From Ilumatobacteraceae bacterium (GTDB lineage Bacteria > Actinomycetota > Acidimicrobiia > Acidimicrobiales > Iamiaceae): a DNA stretch of 40,816 bases. The stretch covers positions 1-40,816 of the forward strand of contig JAOBWH010000011.1 of assembly GCA_025463265.1 (NCBI GenBank). The letters are read 5' to 3'. Shown here one piece after another: positions 7,692 to 16,354 of the stretch (position 1 is its first letter; every line of letters begins with the position of its first letter). Position numbers and translations under genes: made by a program. A model generated the notes under the pieces. It saw only the letters and a list, made by a program, of their open reading frames with translations. It ran no database searches and was not told where the DNA came from.

Positions 7692-7713
7692 CCGACACGA
7701 TACGTGGTGTCGG
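7692..7713 (+). promoter_or_regulatory. Perfect inverted repeat at the predicted transcription start of the glycan operon
   Basis: CCGACAC (7692-7698) and GTGTCGG (7707-7713) are exact reverse complements around an 8-nt spacer. The element lies right after the predicted -10 box and 30 bp before the first start codon. It could be a repressor operator or a hairpin in the mRNA leader. Confidence 0.5.
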
Positions 7714-7743
7714 ATCAGGGAGGGAACCCGAGGTGACGGTCAC

Positions 7744-9606
7744 ATGAACCCCCGTATCGGAACGCGAGCCGCATTGAGCGACCCGCTCGCAGTGAATGAG
7801 TTGCCCGAGTCGCTGGAAGGAGACGCTCAGGTCATCGACCTCCCAGCCAAGGGCGCCGCCATGGGCGTGGTCGATCGGCGCCGGGCATCGTGGGCTGCCG
7901 GGATGCCGCGGGTGTCGGTGGTCATCCCGACGCTCAACGAGGAACGCAACCTGTGCCACGTGCTGCCGCGGGTGCCGGCTTGGGTCGATGAGGTCCTCAT
8001 CGTCGATGGGCGCTCCACCGATCGGACCGTGGAGGAGGCCAAGCGGCTGCTGCCGTCGGTGCGGATCATCGAAGAGCCTCGTCGCGGCAAGGGCCGAGCG
8101 CTGTTCGCCGGCATGCGCGCTGCCACCGGCGACATCGTGGTGGCCCTCGACGCCGACGGGTCCATGGACCCGGGCGACATCCCGCGCTACGTGTACAGCC
8201 TGATGGCCGGTGCCGATTTCGTGAAGGGCTCGCGCTTCATCCACGGAGCACGGACCGACGACATGGGCCCGCTCCGGCGTCTCGGGAACCGAGCGCTGAC
8301 CGAGACCGTCCGTCGGGTCTACGGCGGCCGCTACTCGGACCTCTGCTACGGCTACTTCGCCCTGTGGTCTGACGTCCTGCCGTACCTCGACGGGGATGCT
8401 CCCGGGTTCGAGGTCGAGACCCACGTCAGCGTTCGAGCGCTCGGTGCCGGGCTCCAGGTCGTCGAGGTGCCCACGTTCGAGGCGGAACGGATCCACGGCG
8501 TCAGCAACCTGAACACCTTCCGGGACGGCGCTCGGGTCCTCCGCCAGATCTTCCGCGAGCGCAACGCCTTCGCCCAGTCGACGCTTCCCGTCCCGCGCCC
8601 GCTTCGGTCGCCGCTCCAGCCCGCCGTCCTGCGAGGGGCGATGGTGCCCGAGGTGCCGACGCCTGCCCGACCGACGATGTCCGCAGTCGTCTGCACGCAC
8701 ACGCTCGACCGCTGGGATGCACTGGTGCGGGCCATCGACAGCTTGCAGGACCAGTCCTTCGGACTCGAGGCCATCATCGTCGTGGTCGACCACAACCAGG
8801 ACCTGCTGGCGCGCTGTCGCGCCGAGCTCGAGGGCGTGACGGTGGTCCCGAACGGTCAGCAGCGCGGCCTTGCGGGCGCTCGCAACACGGCGATCGAGCT
8901 GGCATCGACGGACGTCATCGCCTTCCTCGACGACGACGCCTGGGCGGCCGACGACTGGGCGGGCCACCTCGCCGCGGTCTACGAGGACCCGACCGTGGTC
9001 GCCGTCGGCGGCACGGTGGAGCCGGCGTGGACGACGGAACGGCCCGAGTGGTTCCCCCGCGAGTTCGACTGGGTGGTCGGGTGCACCTACCGAGGGCTGC
9101 CCACCGTCCGTTCCCGGGTCCGCAACCTGATCGGGGCCAACATGTCCTTCCGGCGCCAGGCGCTCGACGGGGTCGGGAGCTTCGACGAGCTCCTCGGACG
9201 CGTGGGGGCCAACGGGGCCGGGTGCGAGGAGACCGAGCTCTGCATCCGCCTGACGCAGCACGATCCCGAAGCCCGGATCATCTTCGAGCCCCAGGCGCGG
9301 GTCCGTCACGAGGTCCCGGCCCAGCGCACCACCTTCGAGTACTTCAAGCAGCGCTGCCGGGCCGAGGGCAGCTCGAAGGCCATCGTGAGCCGGTTGGTCG
9401 GTTCGGACGACGCGCTGTCCTCCGAGCGCACCTACCTGACCCGGACCCTCCCGGTGGGGGCGGTCCGTGGCCTGGGCCGCCTGCTCTGGCTCGACACGTC
9501 GGGGGCGAAGCGTTCCGGGGCGATCGTCGTGGGGACCTCGTGCGTCGCACGGTCGTACCTGCTCGGAAGCCTCCGGCGCGCGCCCGGTGGTCGCGCCCGA
9601 TCGTGA
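7744..9606 (+). CDS. Double glycosyltransferase family 2 fusion protein
   Basis: The protein has 620 residues. The ATG at 7744 follows a GAGG with 10-nt spacing. Two complete GT-A domains stand in tandem. The first (about 55-260) is DPM1/GtrB-like: VSVVIPTLNEERNL, VDGRSTDRTVEEA, ALDADGSMDPGDI with its DxD-type motif, and VKGSRF. The second (about 315-560) is WcaA/rhamnosyl-type: SAVVCTHTLDRWDAL, LAGARNTAIE, IAFLDDDAWAADDW, then NMSFRR and an acceptor-site CEETELCIRL. Each should move a sugar from an activated donor to a lipid-linked or glycan acceptor. No membrane segment is clear. It is the first gene of an eight-gene operon and its TGA overlaps the GTG of the next GT2 by 4 bp, so the two enzymes are probably made together. 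Confidence 0.9.
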   Translation: MNPRIGTRAALSDPLAVNELPESLEGDAQVIDLPAKGAAMGVVDRRRASWAAGMPRVSVVIPTLNEERNLCHVLPRVPAWVDEVLIVDGRSTDRTVEEAKRLLPSVRIIEEPRRGKGRALFAGMRAATGDIVVALDADGSMDPGDIPRYVYSLMAGADFVKGSRFIHGARTDDMGPLRRLGNRALTETVRRVYGGRYSDLCYGYFALWSDVLPYLDGDAPGFEVETHVSVRALGAGLQVVEVPTFEAERIHGVSNLNTFRDGARVLRQIFRERNAFAQSTLPVPRPLRSPLQPAVLRGAMVPEVPTPARPTMSAVVCTHTLDRWDALVRAIDSLQDQSFGLEAIIVVVDHNQDLLARCRAELEGVTVVPNGQQRGLAGARNTAIELASTDVIAFLDDDAWAADDWAGHLAAVYEDPTVVAVGGTVEPAWTTERPEWFPREFDWVVGCTYRGLPTVRSRVRNLIGANMSFRRQALDGVGSFDELLGRVGANGAGCEETELCIRLTQHDPEARIIFEPQARVRHEVPAQRTTFEYFKQRCRAEGSSKAIVSRLVGSDDALSSERTYLTRTLPVGAVRGLGRLLWLDTSGAKRSGAIVVGTSCVARSYLLGSLRRAPGGRARS

Positions 9607-10853
9607 CGGCGGTCGACGGGTTGACCACCTCCGCGTCCCGCGGGGTGGTCGACCTCGAAGCCACGCGGGCCCTCCCGGCCCTCGACGAGATCCCGCCCCT
9701 GGGCGTCCGCTGCCTGGTCCGTGCGTGGGGCCGACCGATCGGAGTGGTCGATCTGCCCGGGACGAGCACCTCCCTCGACGCTGCGGCGGTCACCGCTGCG
9801 GTGCAGCGAGAGCTCGGCCCCGTCATCGACCGCGCTCGGGCCGCCGCACCTGCGGACGGTGCCTCGGGCTCGGGGGCGACGGGCGATGGGATCACCGTCG
9901 CCATCGCCACCCGCGATCGACCGGCGACGCTGGCTCGCTGCATCGACTCGGTGCTGGCCGGGACGTGCGTCCCTGCGGCGATCGTGATCGTCGACAACGC
10001 GCCGAGCAGCGACGAGACCCAGCGGCTGGTCGCCGACGCCTTCGGGCACGACCCTCGGATCCGCTACTTCGTCGAGCCCCGTCCCGGCCTCGGCCGAGCG
10101 CACAACGCGGCGCTGCCCTCCATCACCACGCCCTACGTCGCCTTCACCGATGACGACGTGCTGGTCGACGCCCGCTGGGTGGAGGTGCTCGGCGAAGCGT
10201 TCCTGGCCGCCCCCGACGTGGCCTGCGTGACGGGGTTGATCGCGCCGGCGGAGCTCCTCACCCAGGAGCAGTGGTGGATCGAGCGCTCGACCGGGTTCTC
10301 CAAGGGCTTCGAGCGGCGCATCCGGTCGCTGCGCACCGCCGCCTCAGAAGGGCCCTTGTTCCCGTACGACGCCGGCACGTTCGGGTCGGGCGCCAACATG
10401 GCCTTCTCGATGGCGTTCCTGCGGGAGATCGGCGGGTTCGACCCGGCCCTCGGCACCGGGACCGGATCGCTCGGCGGGGACGATCTGGCGGCACTCCACC
10501 AGGTGGTCGCCCGGGGCCACGATCTCGTCTACGAGCCGGGAGCGGTGGTCTTCCACAAGCACCACCACCAGCTCGCCGCACTCGAGCGCCAAGCGCGCGG
10601 CTACGGAGCGGGGCTCACCGCCTACCTCGCCAGCGTCGTCGCCCACCGCCCTGGTGCGGCGGTCGACATCGCGCGGCGCTCGCTCTCGGGCGTCGGCCAC
10701 GTGCTGCGACCCGGCTCCGAGCTCAACCAGCGGCGCGACGACGACTACCCCGGCTCGCTCGTCTGGCGGGAGCGCTGGGGGATGGTGTCCGGACCGGTCC
10801 GCTACGCCCGCCAGCGCCGGCGCGACCAGCGGACCGATCGGGCGTCGTCATGA
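9603..10853 (+). CDS. Glycosyltransferase family 2 with extra N-terminal domain
   Basis: The protein has 416 residues. It starts at the GTG at 9603 that overlaps the previous stop (GTGA). Residues about 30-85 form a small domain (VRCLVRAWGRPIGVVDLP) recalling the N-terminal extension of some actinobacterial GT2 enzymes. The GT-A domain spans about 98-340: TVAIATRDRPATLARC, IVDNAPSSDET, GLGRAHNAAL, and AFTDDDVLVD with the metal-binding acidic triplet. Further on, GANMAFSMAFLREIGGFD and GGDDLA form the acceptor side. A basic C-terminal tail follows (RQRRRDQR). It should transfer a sugar in the same glycan pathway as the gene before it. Donor and linkage cannot be read from sequence. Confidence 0.9.
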   Translation: MTAVDGLTTSASRGVVDLEATRALPALDEIPPLGVRCLVRAWGRPIGVVDLPGTSTSLDAAAVTAAVQRELGPVIDRARAAAPADGASGSGATGDGITVAIATRDRPATLARCIDSVLAGTCVPAAIVIVDNAPSSDETQRLVADAFGHDPRIRYFVEPRPGLGRAHNAALPSITTPYVAFTDDDVLVDARWVEVLGEAFLAAPDVACVTGLIAPAELLTQEQWWIERSTGFSKGFERRIRSLRTAASEGPLFPYDAGTFGSGANMAFSMAFLREIGGFDPALGTGTGSLGGDDLAALHQVVARGHDLVYEPGAVVFHKHHHQLAALERQARGYGAGLTAYLASVVAHRPGAAVDIARRSLSGVGHVLRPGSELNQRRDDDYPGSLVWRERWGMVSGPVRYARQRRRDQRTDRASS

Positions 10854-11644
10854 CCTCGCCGATCCCGATCCTGCTCTACCACGGCGTGGACGACCACGCC
10901 CCCGTGGGACTCGAGCCCTACGTCATGGATCCGGCTCGCTTCGACGAGCACATGCGCTACCTCGTGGAGCGCGGGTGCACCGGGCTGACCGTGAGCGACC
11001 TGTGCGATCTCATCGACCGGGGTGATCCCGTGCCCGCCGACACCGTGGTCGTGACGTTCGACGACGGCCTCGCCGACTTCGGTGAGCACGCGTGGCCGAT
11101 CCTGCGGTCCCACGGGCTTCCTGCGACGCTGTACGTCGTGAGCGACTGCATCGGAGGAGAGGCGCGGTGGTTGAGCGGGTTCGGCGCGCCGAGCCCGATG
11201 CTCTCGTGGGATCAGCTGCGGGCCCTCGACGCCGAGGGCTGCGAGATCGGCGCGCACAGCGCGACCCATCCCGAGCTGGACACCATCCCCAGGTCCGAGC
11301 TCGTCCACGAGATCCGGGGATCGCGGACGACCCTCGCCATGGGCCTGGGCCATCCCGTCCGATCGTTCGCCTACCCGCACGGCTACCACGACCGGAAGGT
11401 CAAGGAGGCGGCGCGGAACGCCGGCTTCGACTCCGCGTGTGCGGTGCGCAACATGCTCAGCGCCGTCGACGACGACCGCTACGCGATCGCCCGGGTGACC
11501 ATCGAGGCCGACTGCGACGTGCCAGCGCTGGCTCGCGTGCTCGACGGAGTCGGTGTGGCCGCCGCACCTCGTCGCCAGCAGCTGCGCACCGTCGGCTGGC
11601 GCGCGGTCCGCCGGACACGACGCCGCGTCGCGAGCCGGCGATGA
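10850..11644 (+). CDS. Polysaccharide deacetylase (NodB/CE4 family)
   Basis: The protein has 264 residues. The ATG at 10850 overlaps the preceding stop by 4 bp. The CE4 signature is complete: motif 1 TFDDG with catalytic Asp71 and metal Asp72, and motif 2 HSATH with metal ligands His136 and His140. Motif 3 is in the SFAYPHGYHD segment. CE4 enzymes remove N-acetyl groups from GlcNAc-type residues of chitin, peptidoglycan, poly-GlcNAc or lipid-linked glycans. There is no signal peptide, so it probably acts on the cytoplasmic side, on a lipid-linked or nucleotide-linked intermediate, before export by the flippase in the same operon. The tail is rich in Arg (RAVRRTRRRVASRR), which may help membrane or acceptor contact. 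Confidence 0.92.
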   Translation: MTSPIPILLYHGVDDHAPVGLEPYVMDPARFDEHMRYLVERGCTGLTVSDLCDLIDRGDPVPADTVVVTFDDGLADFGEHAWPILRSHGLPATLYVVSDCIGGEARWLSGFGAPSPMLSWDQLRALDAEGCEIGAHSATHPELDTIPRSELVHEIRGSRTTLAMGLGHPVRSFAYPHGYHDRKVKEAARNAGFDSACAVRNMLSAVDDDRYAIARVTIEADCDVPALARVLDGVGVAAAPRRQQLRTVGWRAVRRTRRRVASRR

Positions 11645-12717
11645 CCGACGTGGTCCCCTCCGCCACCGCCGCACCCGCCGTCGTCGTCTCGCCGGCACCT
11701 CGTGCCGCGTGGAGCGCGTGCTACGAGGCCGACCCCACCGCGCTCCCGACCCAGTCGCCGGCGTGGCTGCGGGCCATGGAGGCCACCGGCGACTGGCGCG
11801 ATGCCAGCCGCCACTACTCGTTCGCCGACGGCACGGAGCTGGTCCTGCCGCTCGTCCAGCGGCGCGGCCCGATGGGCCCGCTCTCGCGCAGCTCGATGCC
11901 CGACGCCTGGGGGTTCGGCGGCGTGGTCGGCGTCGACCCGCAGACCGAGCACCTGGCCGCGGTGATCGAGGACCTCCGTGAGATCCGGACCGGTTGGGTG
12001 CGCATCCGACCCAACCCGCTCCACGCCGATCGCTGGGCCGCAGCCGCCGGGCGCGGCGCGGCGAGCACGACCCTCATGATCCCGAAGCGGGCCCACGTGC
12101 TGACCCTCGACCGCCCGGCCGACGAGATCTTCCAGAAGCGCTTCACCTCCTCGTGCCGGCGGGCCGTCCGCAGCGCCGAGAAGGCCGGTCTGGAGGTCGA
12201 GGTCGACTCGAGCACCGCGTCGGTGGCCATCTTCCACGACCTGTTGATGCGCTCGGTCGATCGCTGGGCGGGATCGCAGCACGAGCCCCTGGCGCTGGCG
12301 CGGTGGCGGGCGAACCGTCGGGACCCGCAGGCGAAGTTCGCGGCGTGGGCCGCCGAGCTCGACGGCGGCTGCCGGGTGCTCGTGGCCCGGCGAGCGGGCA
12401 CGCCCATCGCCGCCATGATCGTGCTGCAGGGCCACAACGCCCACATGACGCGCAGCGCGATGGACAAGGAGCTCGTGGGGCACGACCGTCCCAACGAGCT
12501 GCTGATGTGGCACGCCATCCGAGATGCGGTCGAAGCAGGCTGCGGGGCGTTCCACCTCGGCGAGTCCGGCACGTCGGTCAACCTGTCGCGGTACAAGGAG
12601 AAGTACGGCGCGGTCGGCACGGACTACGCCGAGCACCGCATCGAGCACCTGCCGGCCACCCGGGTCGATCGCGCCGCCCGCTCGACCGTGAAGCGGATCG
12701 TCGGTTTCCGGGGATGA
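11641..12717 (+). CDS. FemAB/GNAT-like acyl- or aminoacyl-transferase
   Basis: The protein has 358 residues. The ATG at 11641 overlaps the previous stop by 4 bp. It has the two-lobed GNAT layout of FemAB-like and cellulose-biosynthesis BcsL/CelD-like proteins. Seen in the sequence are an aromatic-rich N-terminal lobe (TQSPAWLRAMEA), a basic helix SCRRAVRSAEKAGLEVEV, VLVARRAGTPIAAMIVL as a GNAT core strand, and the C-terminal FHLGESGTSVNLSRYKEK segment followed by YGAVG. In FemAB-like members of exopolysaccharide clusters, this step adds an acyl or amino-acyl group to a sugar. The true donor is unknown. It has a clear paralogue at 24271-25356, which also stands next to a GH16 gene. Confidence 0.82.
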   Translation: MTDVVPSATAAPAVVVSPAPRAAWSACYEADPTALPTQSPAWLRAMEATGDWRDASRHYSFADGTELVLPLVQRRGPMGPLSRSSMPDAWGFGGVVGVDPQTEHLAAVIEDLREIRTGWVRIRPNPLHADRWAAAAGRGAASTTLMIPKRAHVLTLDRPADEIFQKRFTSSCRRAVRSAEKAGLEVEVDSSTASVAIFHDLLMRSVDRWAGSQHEPLALARWRANRRDPQAKFAAWAAELDGGCRVLVARRAGTPIAAMIVLQGHNAHMTRSAMDKELVGHDRPNELLMWHAIRDAVEAGCGAFHLGESGTSVNLSRYKEKYGAVGTDYAEHRIEHLPATRVDRAARSTVKRIVGFRG

Positions 12718-13556
12718 CCGCATCGCAGCTCGGACGGGCCGGCCTCGCCCTGGTGGTGGCGTGCCTGCTCGGCACCTCGCTCGCCGGGTGCGGCCGAGCC
12801 GCCGCCGATGCGGGTTCCCCCATGGCGACCGGTCGGTGGACCGTCGATGCACGGGACCGCTTCTCCTCCGACTCGCTCGACGCCGAGCAGTGGACGACCT
12901 GCTACTGGTGGGACGACGGCGGGTGCACCAACCTCGGCAACGACGAAGCGGAGTGGTACGTGCCCTCGGCGGTGACGGTGGCCGACGGGCACCTGCGCCT
13001 GGAGGCGACCGAGTCGCGTTCCGATCACCTGTCGCGGAGCTTCGGCTACGAGTCGGGCATGGTGACCACCGGGCGGTCGAGCAGCTCGCTCGACGACCCG
13101 GCCCGCTACGCCTTCACGTACGGGTACGTCGAGGTGCGGTTCCGGACCCCGGCGGGAGCGGGCCTGTGGCCGGCGATCTGGATGCTGCCGGTGACGAACG
13201 AGTCGCTTCCCGAGATCGATCTGCTCGAGCAATACGGCGATGACACCAGCACCTCCTCGATGACGTTCCACCCCGACGGCCCGGGGGCCGAGGAGTCGGT
13301 CGAACGTCGCTACGTGCACGACACGGACCTCTCGGAGGGCTGGCACACCATCGGGCTGCAGTGGACGAAGGGTCGGCTGCGCTGGTTCCTCGACGGTGCC
13401 CAGCGCTTCGAGGTCACCGGTGATCGCGTCCCCGACCAACCCATGTACCTCCTGTTGAACCTCGCGGTGGGCGGCAACGCCGGCCATCCGCCGGCGACGA
13501 CGCACTTCCCGGCGACGTTCCTGATCGATGAGGTCACGGTCTGGAGGCAGACGTGA
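12714..13556 (+). CDS. GH16-family glycoside hydrolase lipoprotein
   Basis: The protein has 280 residues. The ATG at 12714 overlaps the preceding stop by 4 bp. A lipoprotein signal peptide ends with the lipobox LAGC (Cys26). Residues about 45-278 are a GH16 beta-jelly roll (concanavalin-like), with the active-site motif EIDLLE: Glu167 nucleophile, Asp169 and Glu172 acid/base. The substrate cleft is marked by GLWPAIWML and the C-terminal LAVGG. GH16 enzymes cut beta-1,3 or beta-1,4 glucans and galactans, or act as transglycosylases. Anchored outside the cell and co-made with synthesis genes, it may trim, release or remodel the exported polymer rather than feed on foreign glucan. A paralogue is at 25474-26322. 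Confidence 0.92.
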   Translation: MTASQLGRAGLALVVACLLGTSLAGCGRAAADAGSPMATGRWTVDARDRFSSDSLDAEQWTTCYWWDDGGCTNLGNDEAEWYVPSAVTVADGHLRLEATESRSDHLSRSFGYESGMVTTGRSSSSLDDPARYAFTYGYVEVRFRTPAGAGLWPAIWMLPVTNESLPEIDLLEQYGDDTSTSSMTFHPDGPGAEESVERRYVHDTDLSEGWHTIGLQWTKGRLRWFLDGAQRFEVTGDRVPDQPMYLLLNLAVGGNAGHPPATTHFPATFLIDEVTVWRQT

Positions 13557-16354
13557 CCGCGCCGACCGAGCGCGCCGTGCGTCCCGGGGTGCGGGAGCGC
13601 GCCGCCGAGCACCTCCGTTCGCCGCTGACCCGCAGCGGGTACGCCCTGCTGCTGAGCTCGGTGATCACCTCGGTGCTGGGGCTCGTGTACTGGGTCCTGG
13701 CGGCCCGGCTCTACAGCGAGGGCGCACTGGGCCGGGGCGCGGCACTGGTCTCGGCCATGCTCCTCGTGACCAGCCTGGCCACGGCCGGACTCAAGCGCAG
13801 CCTCATCCGCTTCATCCCGACCTCCGGCCCGCACGCCCGTGGCGTGGTGCTGCGGATCTACGGGCTCGGCCTGGCCATCTCCCTGGCGGGCGGCATCCTC
13901 CTCGTGACCGGGTTCCAGGGCTGGACCGACGACCTGCCCGTGCTCGACGGCACCGTCGCGCCCGCCGTGTTCTTCCTCCTCGGCATCACCGCCTGGGGGA
14001 TCTTCGTGCTGCAGGACGCCGTGCTCATCGGCGCCCACCGTGCGACCCTCGTGCCCGTCACCAACACGATCTTCTCGGTCCTCAAGATCGTGCTCCTGGT
14101 CGCCGGCTACTACCTGCTCTCGCGGTGGGGCGTGTTCGCGTCGTGGGTCGTGCCGGCGCTCCTCGTCGCCGTCGCGGTCAACGTGTGGCTCTTCCGGGGA
14201 GGTCTCCGCGGGCTGCCCGAGGCGGCTGAGGCCGACGTCCCGACGTTGCGCGCGGTCGCCCGGTTCACGAGCGGCGAGTACGTGGCGGCCCTCGCGTGGC
14301 AGGCGGCCAACTACCTCACCCCGCTCCTGGTCATCGCTCGGGCCGGCGCCACCGCCAACGCCCACTACTACGTGGCCGCTCAGATCGCGTACACGTTGTA
14401 CCTGGTCAGCAGCAACGTCACCGATGCCCTCGTCGCCGAGGGGGCGCGGGCCGCGGACGGCCTCGCCCGCAAGGTCCGCCGCACCGGTGGGCAGACGGCG
14501 CTGGTCTTGGTCCCGGGCATCGCCATCACCGTCATCGCGGCGCCGCTCGTCATGGCGATGTTCGGGTCGGGGTACACGGGCGAGGCCATGACCGTGCTGC
14601 GGATCCTGGCGCTGTCGGCGGCCCCGAACGCCGTCACGACGATGGTCATCGCCGTCGCCCACGTCCGCCAGCGCATGTCGGTCGTGGTCGTGATCCAGAC
14701 CGTGATGTCGGTGCTGACCCTCGGCCTCAGCTGGGTGCTGGTGGGCTCGCACGGCGTGGTCGGGGTCGCCTGGGCGTGGCTCATCGCCCAGCTCGTGACC
14801 ATGGTCGTCGCACTCGCCATCGCCGCCGCCACCGAGCTGCCGCTGCGTGCCGGACTGCGGGTCCGCCTGATCGCCGCCGCCCGGTTGCTGCGCTCGCAGC
14901 GGGCCAAGCGGCGGGCGCGCCGCCTGCTGGCCATGCAGCTCGCCGCCCTCCCCGCCGACGTGGCGCCGAAGGGGCCGGTCCAGCTGCTGGCCTTCCAGCA
15001 CGACCTGCTCGTGGTGCGCTCGGGCGACGAGACCGGAGACGTGATCCTCCGGCTCGCCGCGGGGCGCCAGGGCCGGCGGGGGATCGCCGCCCACCGGTCG
15101 CAGCTCCGGGCGCTCCACGCCGACGCCCAGCTCCGGCCGGTCCACGACCTCATCCCTCGCGTGCTGCAGTCGGACCCGGGGGCGCAGTGGCTGACCGAGA
15201 CCGTGGCGGTCGGGACGTCGGCGGCCGCGCTGCCGGCCGGCGAGGTGCGGGACCGGGCCGTGCTGGCCGGGCTCGTCGCGCTCGACCGGCTGCACGGTGC
15301 GACCCGGCGGGAGCTGGTGGTCGGCCCCGAGCTGCTGAGCCTCTGGGTCCACGAGCCGGTGACCACCGTCGCCGAGGTGGTGCGGGACCCGCGGGCCGCC
15401 GCCGGCCTGGCCCGCCTGCACGCCCGGCTCGAGGCGGAGCTGTCCGGTCAGGCCATCGAGGTCGCCCGGCTCCACGGCGATCCGTCGCTCGACAACCTGC
15501 TGTTCAGCGACGACGGGTCGAGTGCCACGGGCATGGTCGATTGGGAGTCCTCGACCATCGGGCTGCCCGAGTGCGACCTCATGGTCTTGATGCTGGCCCG
15601 GCGGGTCGCCGAGGGTGCCGAGATGGGGGCGTCGGTGCTGGAGCTCCTCGACCACGGCTGGGACGAGGAGGAGCGCGCCCTGCTCGGAACCGCCTGGTCG
15701 GTCAACGCCCACGTGCGCCCTACCACGGCCGTGCTGCTGACGTGGCTGGGTCACGTCGCCGCCAACCTGGAGAAGACCGACCGCTACCGCGCCAACCGGT
15801 GGTGGCTGCGCCACAACGTCGACGCCGTGCTGATCGCGCTGGCCGGCGACGACGACCCGGCGCACCCCCCGCTGACCGACGTCGGAGACGCGGGTGCGGG
15901 TGCGGGTGCGGGCGCGGACCGCCCGCCCGAGGCGGCGGGAGCTCCCCACCGACCCGCGCTCTCCACGACCGCGCTGCGGTGGACCGTGGGAGCCGTCACG
16001 GCGCTGGCCTGGGCGGCCGTGAGCGTCGAAGCCCCCATCGCGCTGCGCGTGGTCCTGGTGCTCGCCACCACCATCGTGCTCCCGGCTGCGGTCCTCGGCC
16101 GGTGCCTGGGCACCCCGGGCCCGCTGGTGCGCGGCGTCGTCGGCACGGCGGGCGCGGTGTCGGCCTGCGTGCTGGTCGCCGAGGTCCTCCTCTACACGGA
16201 CCGGTGGTCGCCCCAGCTGTGGATGGTGCTGATGGGCGTCGGCACCCTGGTGCTCACCCGGTTCGTGCCGCCCTTCCAGCCCACCCGTCCCACCCCTCCC
16301 ACGCCGGCCGATGCCATCGTGCAGCGCGCCCGTTCCTCGAAGCGCCTCGGATGA
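13553..16354 (+). CDS. Wzx/MOP-type flippase fused to an APH-like kinase domain and a second membrane segment
   Basis: The protein has 933 residues and starts at the GTG at 13553 overlapping the previous stop (GTGA). Residues about 25-430 are a polytopic MOP-superfamily (Wzx/MurJ-like) flippase with about 12 helices. Residues about 470-765 form an aminoglycoside-phosphotransferase-fold kinase: HGDPSLDN gives the catalytic Asp643 and Asn648, and MVDWES gives metal-ligand Asp663. A Gly/Ala-rich linker and about three to four more hydrophobic segments (805-905) end the protein. The flippase would move an undecaprenyl-linked glycan across the membrane. The kinase side should face the cytoplasm and could phosphorylate a lipid or sugar head group; that is inference. 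The kinase region has a degenerate relative in the N-terminus of the next gene. Confidence 0.85.
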   Translation: MTAPTERAVRPGVRERAAEHLRSPLTRSGYALLLSSVITSVLGLVYWVLAARLYSEGALGRGAALVSAMLLVTSLATAGLKRSLIRFIPTSGPHARGVVLRIYGLGLAISLAGGILLVTGFQGWTDDLPVLDGTVAPAVFFLLGITAWGIFVLQDAVLIGAHRATLVPVTNTIFSVLKIVLLVAGYYLLSRWGVFASWVVPALLVAVAVNVWLFRGGLRGLPEAAEADVPTLRAVARFTSGEYVAALAWQAANYLTPLLVIARAGATANAHYYVAAQIAYTLYLVSSNVTDALVAEGARAADGLARKVRRTGGQTALVLVPGIAITVIAAPLVMAMFGSGYTGEAMTVLRILALSAAPNAVTTMVIAVAHVRQRMSVVVVIQTVMSVLTLGLSWVLVGSHGVVGVAWAWLIAQLVTMVVALAIAAATELPLRAGLRVRLIAAARLLRSQRAKRRARRLLAMQLAALPADVAPKGPVQLLAFQHDLLVVRSGDETGDVILRLAAGRQGRRGIAAHRSQLRALHADAQLRPVHDLIPRVLQSDPGAQWLTETVAVGTSAAALPAGEVRDRAVLAGLVALDRLHGATRRELVVGPELLSLWVHEPVTTVAEVVRDPRAAAGLARLHARLEAELSGQAIEVARLHGDPSLDNLLFSDDGSSATGMVDWESSTIGLPECDLMVLMLARRVAEGAEMGASVLELLDHGWDEEERALLGTAWSVNAHVRPTTAVLLTWLGHVAANLEKTDRYRANRWWLRHNVDAVLIALAGDDDPAHPPLTDVGDAGAGAGAGADRPPEAAGAPHRPALSTTALRWTVGAVTALAWAAVSVEAPIALRVVLVLATTIVLPAAVLGRCLGTPGPLVRGVVGTAGAVSACVLVAEVLLYTDRWSPQLWMVLMGVGTLVLTRFVPPFQPTRPTPPTPADAIVQRARSSKRLG
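15890..15913 (+). repeat. Short GCGGGT tandem repeat in the flippase-kinase linker
   Basis: Four copies of GCGGG(T/C) encode an Ala-Gly run at residues about 780-787, between the kinase domain and the last membrane segments. In-frame hexamer repeats of this kind can gain or lose copies by slippage without shifting the frame, so linker length may vary between strains. Confidence 0.7.

Noticed and set aside
13310-15949. Very long minus-strand frame (879 codons) rich in Arg, Gly, His and Asp
   Set aside because: Antisense shadow of the flippase-kinase gene, produced by high-GC codon bias; its composition is unlike a folded protein.
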